Assembly: GCF_014650175.1 (NCBI RefSeq)
Contig: NZ_BMUL01000019.1
Coordinates: 62,001 to 126,000, forward strand
DNA length: 64,000 bases
Reading direction: 5' to 3'
DNA from: Streptomyces termitum
GTDB taxonomy: Bacteria > Actinomycetota > Actinomycetes > Streptomycetales > Streptomycetaceae
Positions 48,935-56,994 of this stretch are shown here, in pieces; position 1 is the first letter of the stretch; every line of letters starts with the position of its first letter. The notes beneath the pieces are model-generated. The model saw nothing but the letters and a program-made list of their open reading frames with translations, was not told where the DNA came from and did not search any database. The translations under genes and the position numbers were made by a program.

Positions 48935-50095
48935 GTGGCCGCGATAGAACTGACACGGACACACCGCATACTCATCGGCGTCGTCATCGGCGGCGCGGTG
49001 ATCATCGCGGGGATCGGTTTCGCGGGTTCGTACACGGCGGTGCGGGAGCTCGCCGTGCACAAGGGCTTCGGCACGTTCGCGTACTTCTTCCCGATCGGCA
49101 TCGACGCGGGCATCTGCGTGCTGCTCGCCATGGACCTGCTGCTGACGTGGATCCGCATCCCGTTCCCGCTGCTGCGGCAGACGGCGTGGCTGCTGACGGC
49201 GGCGACGATCGCGTTCAACGGCGCGGCGGCCTGGCCGGACCCGCTGGGCGTGGGCATGCACGCGGTGATCCCGGTGCTGTTCGTGGTGGCCGTGGAGGCC
49301 GCGCGGCACGCGGTGGGCCGGATCGCGGACATCACGGCGGACAAGCACATGGAGGGCGTGCGGCTGACCCGGTGGCTGCTGTCGCCGATCCCGACGTTCC
49401 GGCTGTGGCGGCGGATGAAGCTGTGGGAGCTGCGGTCGTACGAGCAGGTGATCAAGCTGGAGCAGGAGCGGCTGATCTACCAGGCGCGGCTGCAGGCCCG
49501 GTTCGGCCGGGCGTGGCGGCGGAAGGCGCCGGTGGAGGCGCTGATGCCGCTGCGGCTCGCGCGGTACGGCGTGCCGCTGGCGGAGACCGCTCCGGCGGGG
49601 CTGGCGGCGGCCGGGGTGGACCCGGTGCTGCTGCCGCCCCACCCGCACCAGGACCTGTACGGGGCGGCGCCGGCGCAGCCGGTGGCCCCGGCGGCGGTGA
49701 CGGCGGCCCCGGAGCTCGCGCCGGTGGTGACGGCTCCCGAGGCCCCGGCGCCGGCCGTGGAGCAGGCGCCCCCGGTGGCGCCGCCGGAGCCGAACCACGA
49801 GAGCCCGTGGTTCGACACCCCGCAGGTGACGCCGGAGGGGTACGACGGGGCGTACTACGACCCCCGGGCGGGCGAGCCGCAGGCGGAGGACGTGGAGGAG
49901 ACCGGCTACAAGGCGGCCTACGGCCACGTGCAGGAGCACGGGGCCTTCCCCGATCCGTACGAGCTGGAGCAGCTGGTGTCGGCGGCGTACGGCTTCCAGC
50001 GGCTGCCGGAGCCGATGGCGGAGCGGCTGCGGCAGGCGACGCCCCGGATCATGGAGCTGATCCAGCAGGAGATGGCGGCGTACGACCCGTCCTGA
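48935..50095 (+). CDS. DUF2637 (Spd-like) membrane protein
   Basis: A 386-residue protein from a GTG. Four N-terminal helices (IGVVIGGAVIIAGIGFAGSY, FAYFFPIGIDAGICVLLAMDLL, TAWLLTAATIAFNGAAAWP, HAVIPVLFVVAVEAARHAVG) form the DUF2637 domain known from Streptomyces plasmid spread proteins and chromosomal homologues. A charged helical part and a Pro/Ala-rich tail follow, ending with a helix ELVSAAYGF-type segment. No plasmid or transfer genes are seen here. Confidence 0.85.
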   Translation: MAAIELTRTHRILIGVVIGGAVIIAGIGFAGSYTAVRELAVHKGFGTFAYFFPIGIDAGICVLLAMDLLLTWIRIPFPLLRQTAWLLTAATIAFNGAAAWPDPLGVGMHAVIPVLFVVAVEAARHAVGRIADITADKHMEGVRLTRWLLSPIPTFRLWRRMKLWELRSYEQVIKLEQERLIYQARLQARFGRAWRRKAPVEALMPLRLARYGVPLAETAPAGLAAAGVDPVLLPPHPHQDLYGAAPAQPVAPAAVTAAPELAPVVTAPEAPAPAVEQAPPVAPPEPNHESPWFDTPQVTPEGYDGAYYDPRAGEPQAEDVEETGYKAAYGHVQEHGAFPDPYELEQLVSAAYGFQRLPEPMAERLRQATPRIMELIQQEMAAYDPS

Positions 50096-50114
50096 CCGGA
50101 CGGTGGTGCGCGCG

Positions 50115-50160
50115 GACGGCCGAGGGCCGCCCCGGAGGTCCGGGGCGGCCCTCGGCCGTC
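50115..50160. terminator. Strong bidirectional terminator
   Basis: A 22-base perfect stem (50115-50136 with 50139-50160) between the converging DUF2637 gene and lysS. Confidence 0.8.
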
Positions 50161-50169
50161 TGTGCGGGG

Positions 50170-51891
50170 TTACGCGGCGAGCAGCTTGCGGACCCGGTCC
50201 GCGCCGACGGCGAGGAGGAGGGTGGGCAGGCGGGGGCCCGTCTCGCGGCTCACGAGGAGCTTGTAGAGCAGGGCGAAGAAGGAGCGCTGGGCGACCTTCA
50301 GCTCGGGGGTCGGCTTGGCCTCGGGGGTGAGGCCGGCCATCACCTTGGGGACGCCGTAGACGAGGGTGGTGAGCCCGTCGAGGGACCAGTGGTCGTCGAG
50401 GCCCTCCAGGAGGAGGCGGAGCGACTCGCGGCCCTCGTCGTCGAGGGAGCCGAGGAGCTCGGTGTCGGGCTCCTCGCGGACGATGGTGCGCTGGTCGGCC
50501 GGGACCTGGGTGGTGATCCAGTTCTCGGCGCGGTCGAGGCGCGGCCGGACCTCGTCGAGGGAGGTGACCGGGGAGTCGGGGTCGAGGTCGGTGAGGATGC
50601 GGAGGGTCTGCTCGTCGTGGCCTGCGGTGATGTCGGCGACGGAGGCGAGCGTGCGGTACGGGAGCGGGCGCGGGGTGCGCGGAAGCTCACCGGCTGCGGT
50701 GCGGGCGGCGCGCGCGTGGGCGGCGGCGTCGGCGGGCAGGGCGGTGCCGTCGGCGACCTTGGCCTCCAGCTTGTCCCACTCGTCGTAGAGCCGCTGGATC
50801 TCCTGGTCGAAGGCGATCTTGAAGGACTGGTTGGGGCGGCGGCGGGCGTAGAGCCAGCGCAGGAGCTGGGGCTCCATGATCTCCAGCGCGTCGGCGGCGG
50901 TGGGGACGCCGCCCTTGGAGGAGGACATCTTGGCCATGCCGCTGATGCCGACGAAGGCGTACATCGGGCCGATGGGCTGGACGCCGTCGAAGATCTCGAC
51001 GATCTGGCCGCCGACCTGGAAGGAGGAGCCGGGCGAGGAGTGGTCGACGCCGGAGGGCTCGAAGATCACGCCCTCGTAGGCCCAGCGCATCGGCCAGTCG
51101 ACCTTCCAGACGAGCTTGCCCCGGTTGAACTCGCTGAGCTTCACGGTCTCGCCGAAGCCGCAGGAGGAGCAGGTGTAGGCCAGCTCGGTGGTGTCGTCGT
51201 CGTAGGAGGTGACGGTGGTGAGGTCCTTCTCGCACCGGCCGCAGTAGGGCTTGTACGGGAAGTAGCCCGCGCCGCCGCCGGAGCCGTCGTCCTCGCCGGC
51301 GGCGCCGGAGCCCTCGGCGGCCTCCAGCTCGGCCTCGTCGACGGGCTTCTGCGACTGCTTCTTGGGGGCCTTCTTCGTCCGGTACTGGTCGAGGACGGCG
51401 TCGATGTCGCCCCGGTGGCGCATGGCGTGCAGGATCTGCTCGCGGTAGACGCCGGAGGTGTACTGCTCGGTCTGGCTGATGGGGTCGTACTCGACGCCCA
51501 GCTCGGCCAGGGCCTCGACCATGGCGGCCTTGAAGTGCTCGGCCCAGTTGGCGTGGGGCGAGCCGGCGGGGGCGGGGACGGAGGTCAGGGGCTTGCCGAT
51601 GTGCTCGGCCCAGGACGCGTCGATGCCCTCGATGCCGTTCGGCACCTTGCGGTAGCGGTCGTAGTCGTCCCACGAGATGAGGTGGCGGACGGTGTACCCG
51701 CGGCGGCGGATCTCGTCGGCGACCAGGTGGGGGGTCATGACCTCGCGGAGGTTGCCCAGGTGGATGGGGCCGGAGGGCGAGAGGCCGGAGGCGACGACGA
51801 CCGGTTTGCCAGGCGCACGTCGCTCCGACTCGGTGATGACCTCGTCCGCGAAACGGGAGACCCAGTCGGTCTCGGTGCTGCTCTGAGCCAC
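50170..51891 (-). CDS. lysS: Lysyl-tRNA synthetase, class I
   Basis: A 573-residue protein of the archaeal-type class I LysRS. VVVASGLSPSGPIHLGNLREVM contains the HIGH-like motif and MAKMSSSKGGVPT the KMSKS motif. A zinc-binding insertion carries CGRCEKD and CSSCGFG. I start at GTG 51891, with AAGGA ten bases upstream; the longer frame to 52092 would cover the argS promoter. Class I LysRS is unusual in bacteria but known in actinobacteria. It is divergent from argS. Confidence 0.93.
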   Translation of the reverse strand: MAQSSTETDWVSRFADEVITESERRAPGKPVVVASGLSPSGPIHLGNLREVMTPHLVADEIRRRGYTVRHLISWDDYDRYRKVPNGIEGIDASWAEHIGKPLTSVPAPAGSPHANWAEHFKAAMVEALAELGVEYDPISQTEQYTSGVYREQILHAMRHRGDIDAVLDQYRTKKAPKKQSQKPVDEAELEAAEGSGAAGEDDGSGGGAGYFPYKPYCGRCEKDLTTVTSYDDDTTELAYTCSSCGFGETVKLSEFNRGKLVWKVDWPMRWAYEGVIFEPSGVDHSSPGSSFQVGGQIVEIFDGVQPIGPMYAFVGISGMAKMSSSKGGVPTAADALEIMEPQLLRWLYARRRPNQSFKIAFDQEIQRLYDEWDKLEAKVADGTALPADAAAHARAARTAAGELPRTPRPLPYRTLASVADITAGHDEQTLRILTDLDPDSPVTSLDEVRPRLDRAENWITTQVPADQRTIVREEPDTELLGSLDDEGRESLRLLLEGLDDHWSLDGLTTLVYGVPKVMAGLTPEAKPTPELKVAQRSFFALLYKLLVSRETGPRLPTLLLAVGADRVRKLLAA

Positions 51892-51972
51892 GGTCGTTAC
51901 GTCCTTCTTCTTTCTCGGATCCCTCAAAGCCTTACGGGGCCATTCTCCCAGACGGAACGGAGCACCCGGAGG

Positions 51973-52032
51973 TTGTCCACAGGCCGGGGGGATGTCGGGG
52001 GATCGGGGGTGCCTGTCCACAGGTGTGGACGG
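51973..52032. promoter_or_regulatory. Three DnaA-box-like sites between lysS and argS
   Basis: TTGTCCACA (51973-51981) equals the Streptomyces DnaA consensus. CTGTCCACA (52013-52021) and, on the other strand, CCGTCCACA (52024-52032) differ by one or two bases. The last two form GTCCACA-GG-TGTGGAC, a perfect 16-bp palindrome. They lie in the 221-base divergent gap, upstream of the argS start at 52113. Confidence 0.65.
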
Positions 52033-52112
52033 CGGCGAAAACACGTTGCCCGCCCGTGGGACACTTGACAAGCGATATAGCCCACCCAGCACCTACACAG
52101 GAACGGAAGCTC

Positions 52113-53876
52113 ATGGCCTCGGTCCCTTCCCTCGCTTCGACCGTGCAGCAGCGCCTCGCGGAAGGTCTCTCGGCAGCCCTGCCGGAGGCCGGTGCCGCCG
52201 ACCCGCTGCTGCGACGAAGCGACCGGGCCGATTTCCAGGCCAACGGCATCCTGGCGCTGGCCAAGCGGTTCAAGGGCAACCCCCGGGAGCTGGCGGCGAA
52301 GGTCGTCGACGCGCTCCCGGCCGATGACGTGCTGGCGGAGATCGAGGTCTCCGGCCCCGGCTTCCTCAACATCACCGTGTCGGACGCGGCGATCGTCCGG
52401 ACCCTGGCGGCCCGGGCGGCCGACGCGCGCCTGGGCGTGCCGCTGAACGGGGCGGCGGGCACCACGGTCATCGACTACGCCCAGCCGAACGTGGCGAAGG
52501 AGATGCACGTCGGCCACCTGCGGTCGGCGGTCATCGGCGCGGCGATGGTGGAGATCCTGGAGTTCACGGGCGAGACCGTGGTCCGCCGGCACCACATCGG
52601 CGACTGGGGCACCCAGTTCGGCATGCTCATCCAGTACCTGATCGAGCACCCGCACGAGCTGGACCACGGCTCCGAGGGCGGCGAGGTCTCCGGCGAGGAG
52701 GCCATGTCCAGCCTGAACCGGCTGTACAAGGCGTCCCGTGCCCTCTTCGACTCCGACGAGGAGTTCAAGACGCGGGCGCGCGCCCGCGTGGTGGACCTCC
52801 AGGCGGGCGACGAGGAGACCCTCGCCCTGTGGCAGCGGTTCGTCGACGAGTCGAAGATCTACTTCTACTCGGTCTTCGACAAGCTCGACATGGACGTCCG
52901 GGACCCCGACATCGTCGGCGAGTCCGGGTACAACGACATGCTCCAGGAGACGTGCCGCCTCCTGGAGGAGTCCGGCGTGGCGGTCCGCTCCGAGGGCGCG
53001 CTGTGCGTGTTCTTCGACGACGTGAAGGGCCCGGACGGCAACCCGGTGCCGCTGATCGTCCAGAAGTCCGACGGCGGCTTCGGCTACGCGGCGACCGACC
53101 TGTCCGCGATCCGCGACCGGGTGGGGAGCCTGAAGGCGTCGACGCTGCTGTACGTGGTGGACGCCCGCCAGTCGCTGCACTTCAAGATGGTCTTCGAGAC
53201 GGCCCGCCGGGCGGGCTGGCTGAACGACGACGTGAAGGCCGTCCAGCTCGCCTTCGGCACGGTCCTCGGCAAGGACGGCAAGCCGTTCAAGACCCGTGAG
53301 GGCGAGACGATCCGGCTGGTGGACCTGCTGGACGAGGCGATCGACCGGGCCTCGGCCGTGGTCCGGGAGAAGGCCCAGGACCTCACCGAGGAGGAGATCG
53401 CCGAGCGGGGCACCCAGGTGGGCATCGGCGCGGTGAAGTACGCGGACCTGTCGACGTCGGCGGCCCGCGACTACAAGTTCGACCTGGACCAGATGGTGTC
53501 GCTGAACGGCGACACGTCCGTCTACATCCAGTACGCGTACGCCCGTATCCGGTCGATCCTGCGGAAGGCCGGGGAGGCGAAGCCGGCCGCCCACCCGGAG
53601 CTGGAGCTCGCGGCCTCGGAGCGGGCCCTCGGCCTGCACCTGGACGGCTTCGGCGAGACCGTCGCGGAGGCCGCCGCGGAGTACGCGCCGCACAAGGTGG
53701 CCGGGTACCTGTACCAGCTGGCGTCGCTGTACACGACGTTCTACTCGGAGTGCCCCGTCCTGAAGGCGGACACCCCGGAGCAGGTGGAGAGCCGCCTCTT
53801 CCTGTGCGAGCTGACGGCCCGCACCCTGCACCAGGGCATGGCCCTGCTGGGCATCCGGACGCCCGAGCGCCTCTGA
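52113..53876 (+). CDS. argS: Arginyl-tRNA synthetase
   Basis: A 587-residue class I synthetase. The N-terminal Add1 domain is present; YAQPNVAKEMHVGHLRSAVIGAAMVEIL has the HVGH form of the HIGH motif, and the C-terminal anticodon-binding domain spans about residues 455-587. The KMSKS motif is replaced by an unrecognisable segment, as in many ArgRS. I start at ATG 52113 with GGAA upstream. Essential gene. Confidence 0.95.
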   Translation: MASVPSLASTVQQRLAEGLSAALPEAGAADPLLRRSDRADFQANGILALAKRFKGNPRELAAKVVDALPADDVLAEIEVSGPGFLNITVSDAAIVRTLAARAADARLGVPLNGAAGTTVIDYAQPNVAKEMHVGHLRSAVIGAAMVEILEFTGETVVRRHHIGDWGTQFGMLIQYLIEHPHELDHGSEGGEVSGEEAMSSLNRLYKASRALFDSDEEFKTRARARVVDLQAGDEETLALWQRFVDESKIYFYSVFDKLDMDVRDPDIVGESGYNDMLQETCRLLEESGVAVRSEGALCVFFDDVKGPDGNPVPLIVQKSDGGFGYAATDLSAIRDRVGSLKASTLLYVVDARQSLHFKMVFETARRAGWLNDDVKAVQLAFGTVLGKDGKPFKTREGETIRLVDLLDEAIDRASAVVREKAQDLTEEEIAERGTQVGIGAVKYADLSTSAARDYKFDLDQMVSLNGDTSVYIQYAYARIRSILRKAGEAKPAAHPELELAASERALGLHLDGFGETVAEAAAEYAPHKVAGYLYQLASLYTTFYSECPVLKADTPEQVESRLFLCELTARTLHQGMALLGIRTPERL

Positions 53877-53894
53877 CGCCGGCGCCCCCGGGCG

Positions 53895-54170
53895 CTAGCG
53901 GTTGATCGGGTACGAGGTGCGGCCCGAGGCGTCGTCGATCTCCGCGTGGGCCTTCTGGAGCAGTTGCGAGGCCAGGTCCATCAGGGCGCGGGCCCCGGCG
54001 ATCTCCTCGCCGACGCGCAGCTGCTCGGGATCGGAGGGGTGCCGGTGCGCGGTGCCGTGGGCCCGGTACTCGGAGCCGTCCGAGAGCCGGACCATGGCCG
54101 CCGCCCGCGTCCGGTCGCCCTCCTCCTGGAACTCCATCTCGACGTGCCAGCCGACGAGGGTGTTCATCAT
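53895..54170 (-). CDS. DUF1876 (dsRBD-like) small protein
   Basis: A 91-residue protein from the first of two ATG codons, after GGAGGTGG. VGWHVEMEFQEEGDRTRAAAMVRLSDGSEYRAHGTAHRHPSD matches DUF1876, a beta-alpha fold. It is downstream of hemB on the same strand, separated by 62 bases that hold a palindrome. Function unknown. Confidence 0.82.
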   Translation of the reverse strand: MMNTLVGWHVEMEFQEEGDRTRAAAMVRLSDGSEYRAHGTAHRHPSDPEQLRVGEEIAGARALMDLASQLLQKAHAEIDDASGRTSYPINR

Positions 54171-54184
54171 GGGGACCACCTCCA

Positions 54185-54209
54185 GAGAGGTACCTGTCGG
54201 GTACCTCTC
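54185..54209. promoter_or_regulatory. Perfect inverted repeat between hemB and the DUF1876 gene
   Basis: GAGAGGTACC (54185-54194), TGTCG, GGTACCTCTC (54200-54209). On the mRNA this ends just before the TGGAGG ribosome site of the DUF1876 gene, so it can act as an operator, a hairpin terminator or a ribosome-site-adjacent structure. Confidence 0.5.
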
Positions 54210-54232
54210 CAGGGTGCGCCGGTCCGCCGCTC

Positions 54233-55234
54233 CTAGCGAGCGGACCGGAGGGCGCGGGCGGCCTCGGTGGCCCAGTAGGTGAGGATCATCTTGGCGCCGG
54301 CCCGGCGGATGCCGGTGAGGGTCTCCATGATCGCCTTGTCGCGGTCGATCCAGCCGCGCTGGGCGGCGGCCTCGACCATCGCGTACTCGCCGCTGATCTG
54401 GTAGGCGGCGACGGGCACGTCCACGGCCTCCGCGACCTTCGCGAGGACGTCGAGGTACGGGCCGGCGGGCTTCACCATCACCATGTCCGCGCCCTCCTCC
54501 AGGTCGAGCGCGAGCTCGCGCATCGACTCGCGGAGGTTGGCCGGGTCCTGCTGGTAGGTCTTGCGGTCGCCCTTGAGGGACGAGCCGACGGCCTCGCGGA
54601 AGGGGCCGTAGAAGGCGGAGGAGTACTTCGCGGTGTACGCGAGGACCGACACGTCCTCCTTGCCGATGGTGTCCAGCGCGTCCCGGACGACGCCGACCTG
54701 GCCGTCCATCATCCCGGAGGGGCCGACCACATGGGCGCCCGCGTCGGCCTGGACCTGCGCCATCTCGGCGTACCGCTCCAGGGTGGCGTCGTTGTCGACC
54801 CGGCCGTCGTCGGCGAGGACGCCGCAGTGGCCGTGGTCGGTGTACTCGTCGAGGCACAGGTCGGACATGACGATCAGCTCGTCGCCGACCTCGGCCCGCA
54901 CGTCGCGGAGCGCGACCTGGAGGATGCCGTCGGGGTCGGTGCCGGCCGTCCCCAGCGCGTCCTTCTTCGCCTCCTCGGGCACGCCGAACAGCATGATCCC
55001 GGAGACCCCGGCCTCCAGCGCCTCCACGGCGGCCCGGCGCAGGGTGTCCCGCGTGTGCTGCACGACCCCGGGCATCGCCTCGATCGGCACGGGCTCGGTG
55101 ACGCCCTCGCGCACGAACGCGGGGAGGATCAGGTCGGCCGGGTGCAGGCGCGTCTCGGCGACCATCCGCCGCATGGCGGGCGTCGTCCGCAGCCGGCGCG
55201 GCCGCGCTCCCGGAAAGCTTCCATACGAGTTCAT
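54233..55234 (-). CDS. hemB: Porphobilinogen synthase (delta-aminolevulinate dehydratase) HemB
   Basis: A 333-residue enzyme. ELIVMSDLCLDEYTDHGHCGVL (about residues 117-138) contains the metal-ligand cysteines, and MVMVKPAGPYLDVLAKV (about 247-263) the Schiff-base lysine; the second lysine is in YTAKYSSAFYGPFREA (about 192-207). It condenses two aminolevulinates to porphobilinogen. A terminator separates it from hemD upstream, so it is transcribed separately from rex-hemACD. Confidence 0.95.
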   Translation of the reverse strand: MNSYGSFPGARPRRLRTTPAMRRMVAETRLHPADLILPAFVREGVTEPVPIEAMPGVVQHTRDTLRRAAVEALEAGVSGIMLFGVPEEAKKDALGTAGTDPDGILQVALRDVRAEVGDELIVMSDLCLDEYTDHGHCGVLADDGRVDNDATLERYAEMAQVQADAGAHVVGPSGMMDGQVGVVRDALDTIGKEDVSVLAYTAKYSSAFYGPFREAVGSSLKGDRKTYQQDPANLRESMRELALDLEEGADMVMVKPAGPYLDVLAKVAEAVDVPVAAYQISGEYAMVEAAAQRGWIDRDKAIMETLTGIRRAGAKMILTYWATEAARALRSAR

Positions 55235-55282
55235 CCCCCGAGGCTACGCCCGCCCCGTCCGCCGACTTACCGACAGCGTGTT

Positions 55283-55314
55283 GCCGCCGCCCCCGCGCGG
55301 GCGGGGGCGGCGGC
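55283..55314 (-). terminator. Terminator of the rex-hemACD operon
   Basis: GCCGCCGCCCCCGC (55283-55296), loop GCGG, GCGGGGGCGGCGGC (55301-55314), just after the hemD stop and before the hemB start. Confidence 0.65.
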
Positions 55315-55323
55315 GGGGCCGTG

Positions 55324-56994
55324 TCAGGTGGTGCGGCGCCTGCGGGCGCCCGGACGGCGCTCGCTGGGGCGCGTCACCGGATCGCCCGCCTCCAGCGCCG
55401 CCTCCCGGCGCCGGGTCCCGAACTCCGCCAGCGCCTCGGCCAGCTTGTGCACGGAGGGCTCGGGCGACAGCACGTCCACCCGCAGCCCGTGCTCCTCGGC
55501 CGTCTTCGCCGTCGCCGGGCCGATGCAGGCGATGACGGTGACGTTGTGCGGCTTGCCGGCGATGCCGACGAGGTTGCGCACGGTGGAGGAGGAGGTGAAG
55601 AGGACCGCGTCGAAGCCGCCGCCCTTGATCGCCTCGCGGGTCTCGGCCGGCGGCGGCGAGGCGCGCACGGTCCGGTAGGCGGTGACGTCGTCGACCTCCC
55701 AGCCCAGCTCGATGAGACCGGCGACGAGCGTCTCGGTGGCGATGTCGGCGCGCGGCAGGAAGACGCGGTCGATCGGGTCGAAGACGGGGTCGTACGGCGG
55801 CCAGTCCTCCAGGAGTCCGGCGGCGGACTGCTCGCCGCTGGGCACCAGGTCGGGCTTGACGCCGAAGTCGACGAGGGCGGCGGCGGTCTGCTCGCCGACG
55901 GCGGCGACCTTGATGCCGGCGAAGGCGCGGGCGTCGAGCCCGTACTCCTCGAACTTCTCGCGGACGGCCTTGACCGCGTTGACCGAGGTGAAGGCGATCC
56001 ACTCGTAGCGTCCGGTGACGAGGCCCTTGACGGCCCGCTCCATCTGCTGCGGGGTGCGCGGCGGTTCGACCGCGATGGTCGGCACCTCGTGCGGTACGGC
56101 TCCGTACGAGCGCAGCTGGTCGGAGAGCGACGCGGCCTGCTCCTTGGTGCGCGGCACGAGGACCCGCCAGCCGAAGAGGGGCTTGGACTCGAACCACGAG
56201 AGCTGGTCGCGCTGCGCGGGGGCGCTGCGCTCGCCGACCACGGCTATCACCGGCCGGTGGCCTTCGGGCGAGGGGAGGATCTTGCCCTGCTTGAAGACCT
56301 GGGCGATGGTGCCGAGGGTGGCGTTCCAGGTGCGCTGCCGGGTGGTGGTGCCGGCGACGGTGACGGTGAGCGGGGTGTCCGGCTTGCGGCCGGCCGCCAC
56401 GAGCTCGCCTGCGGCGGCGGCCACCGCGTCCAGGGTGGTGGAGACGACGACGGTGCCGTCGGAGGCGCCGACCTCGGCCCAGCAGCGGTCGTCGGCGGTG
56501 CGGGCGTCGACGAAGCGGACGTCGGTGCCCTGCCGGTCGCGGAGCGGGACGCCCGCGTAGGCGGGGACGCCGACGGCGGTCGCGACGCCGGGGACGACCT
56601 CGAAGGGGATGCCGGCGGCGGCGCAGGCGAGCATCTCGGTGCCCGCGTCGCCGTCGAGGCCGGGATCGCCGGTGACCGCACGGACCACCCGCCTGCCGCC
56701 GCGCGCGGCCTCCATGACAAGATTGGCGGCATCCCTCAGCACGGGGACCCCGGCGGCCGCCGACGCCTCGTCGACGACCGGCAGTTCGGGCGTGCTCACG
56801 CCCGCGCGCGCGTGGTCGCGGACGACGTCGAGGACGTCCGGCTCGGCGATCAGGACGTCCGCTCCCGCCAGGGCCTCGACGGCCCGGAGGGTGAGGAGTC
56901 CGGGGTCACCCGGTCCTGCGCCGAGGAAGGTGACGTGGCCGTGGCCCGCGAAGACGGGGGGCACGGGGCTGGTGGTCGGTCGGGCGGGGCTCAA
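55324..56994 (-). CDS. hemD: HemD uroporphyrinogen-III synthase fused to an N-terminal SUMT-like domain
   Basis: A 556-residue fusion. Residues about 10-250 are SUMT-like (VTFLGAGPGDPGLLTLRAVEALAGADV), but motif 2 is TGDPGLDGDAG where active methyltransferases have K-G-G-D-P-x-x-F-G-R-G. Residues about 265-530 are uroporphyrinogen-III synthase (WRVLVPRTKEQAASLSDQL, IAFTSVNAVKAVREKF, FTSSSTVRNLVG), which closes the macrocycle. I start at TTG 56994, overlapping the hemC stop (TTGA) with GGGGGAG eight bases upstream; an in-frame GTG 12 codons in is the alternative. Confidence 0.9.
   Translation of the reverse strand: MSPARPTTSPVPPVFAGHGHVTFLGAGPGDPGLLTLRAVEALAGADVLIAEPDVLDVVRDHARAGVSTPELPVVDEASAAAGVPVLRDAANLVMEAARGGRRVVRAVTGDPGLDGDAGTEMLACAAAGIPFEVVPGVATAVGVPAYAGVPLRDRQGTDVRFVDARTADDRCWAEVGASDGTVVVSTTLDAVAAAAGELVAAGRKPDTPLTVTVAGTTTRQRTWNATLGTIAQVFKQGKILPSPEGHRPVIAVVGERSAPAQRDQLSWFESKPLFGWRVLVPRTKEQAASLSDQLRSYGAVPHEVPTIAVEPPRTPQQMERAVKGLVTGRYEWIAFTSVNAVKAVREKFEEYGLDARAFAGIKVAAVGEQTAAALVDFGVKPDLVPSGEQSAAGLLEDWPPYDPVFDPIDRVFLPRADIATETLVAGLIELGWEVDDVTAYRTVRASPPPAETREAIKGGGFDAVLFTSSSTVRNLVGIAGKPHNVTVIACIGPATAKTAEEHGLRVDVLSPEPSVHKLAEALAEFGTRRREAALEAGDPVTRPSERRPGARRRRTT

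Noticed and set aside
48886..52068. 1060-codon plus-strand frame
   Set aside because: It runs through the 22-base terminator and antisense to lysS; it has no start signal or family motif.
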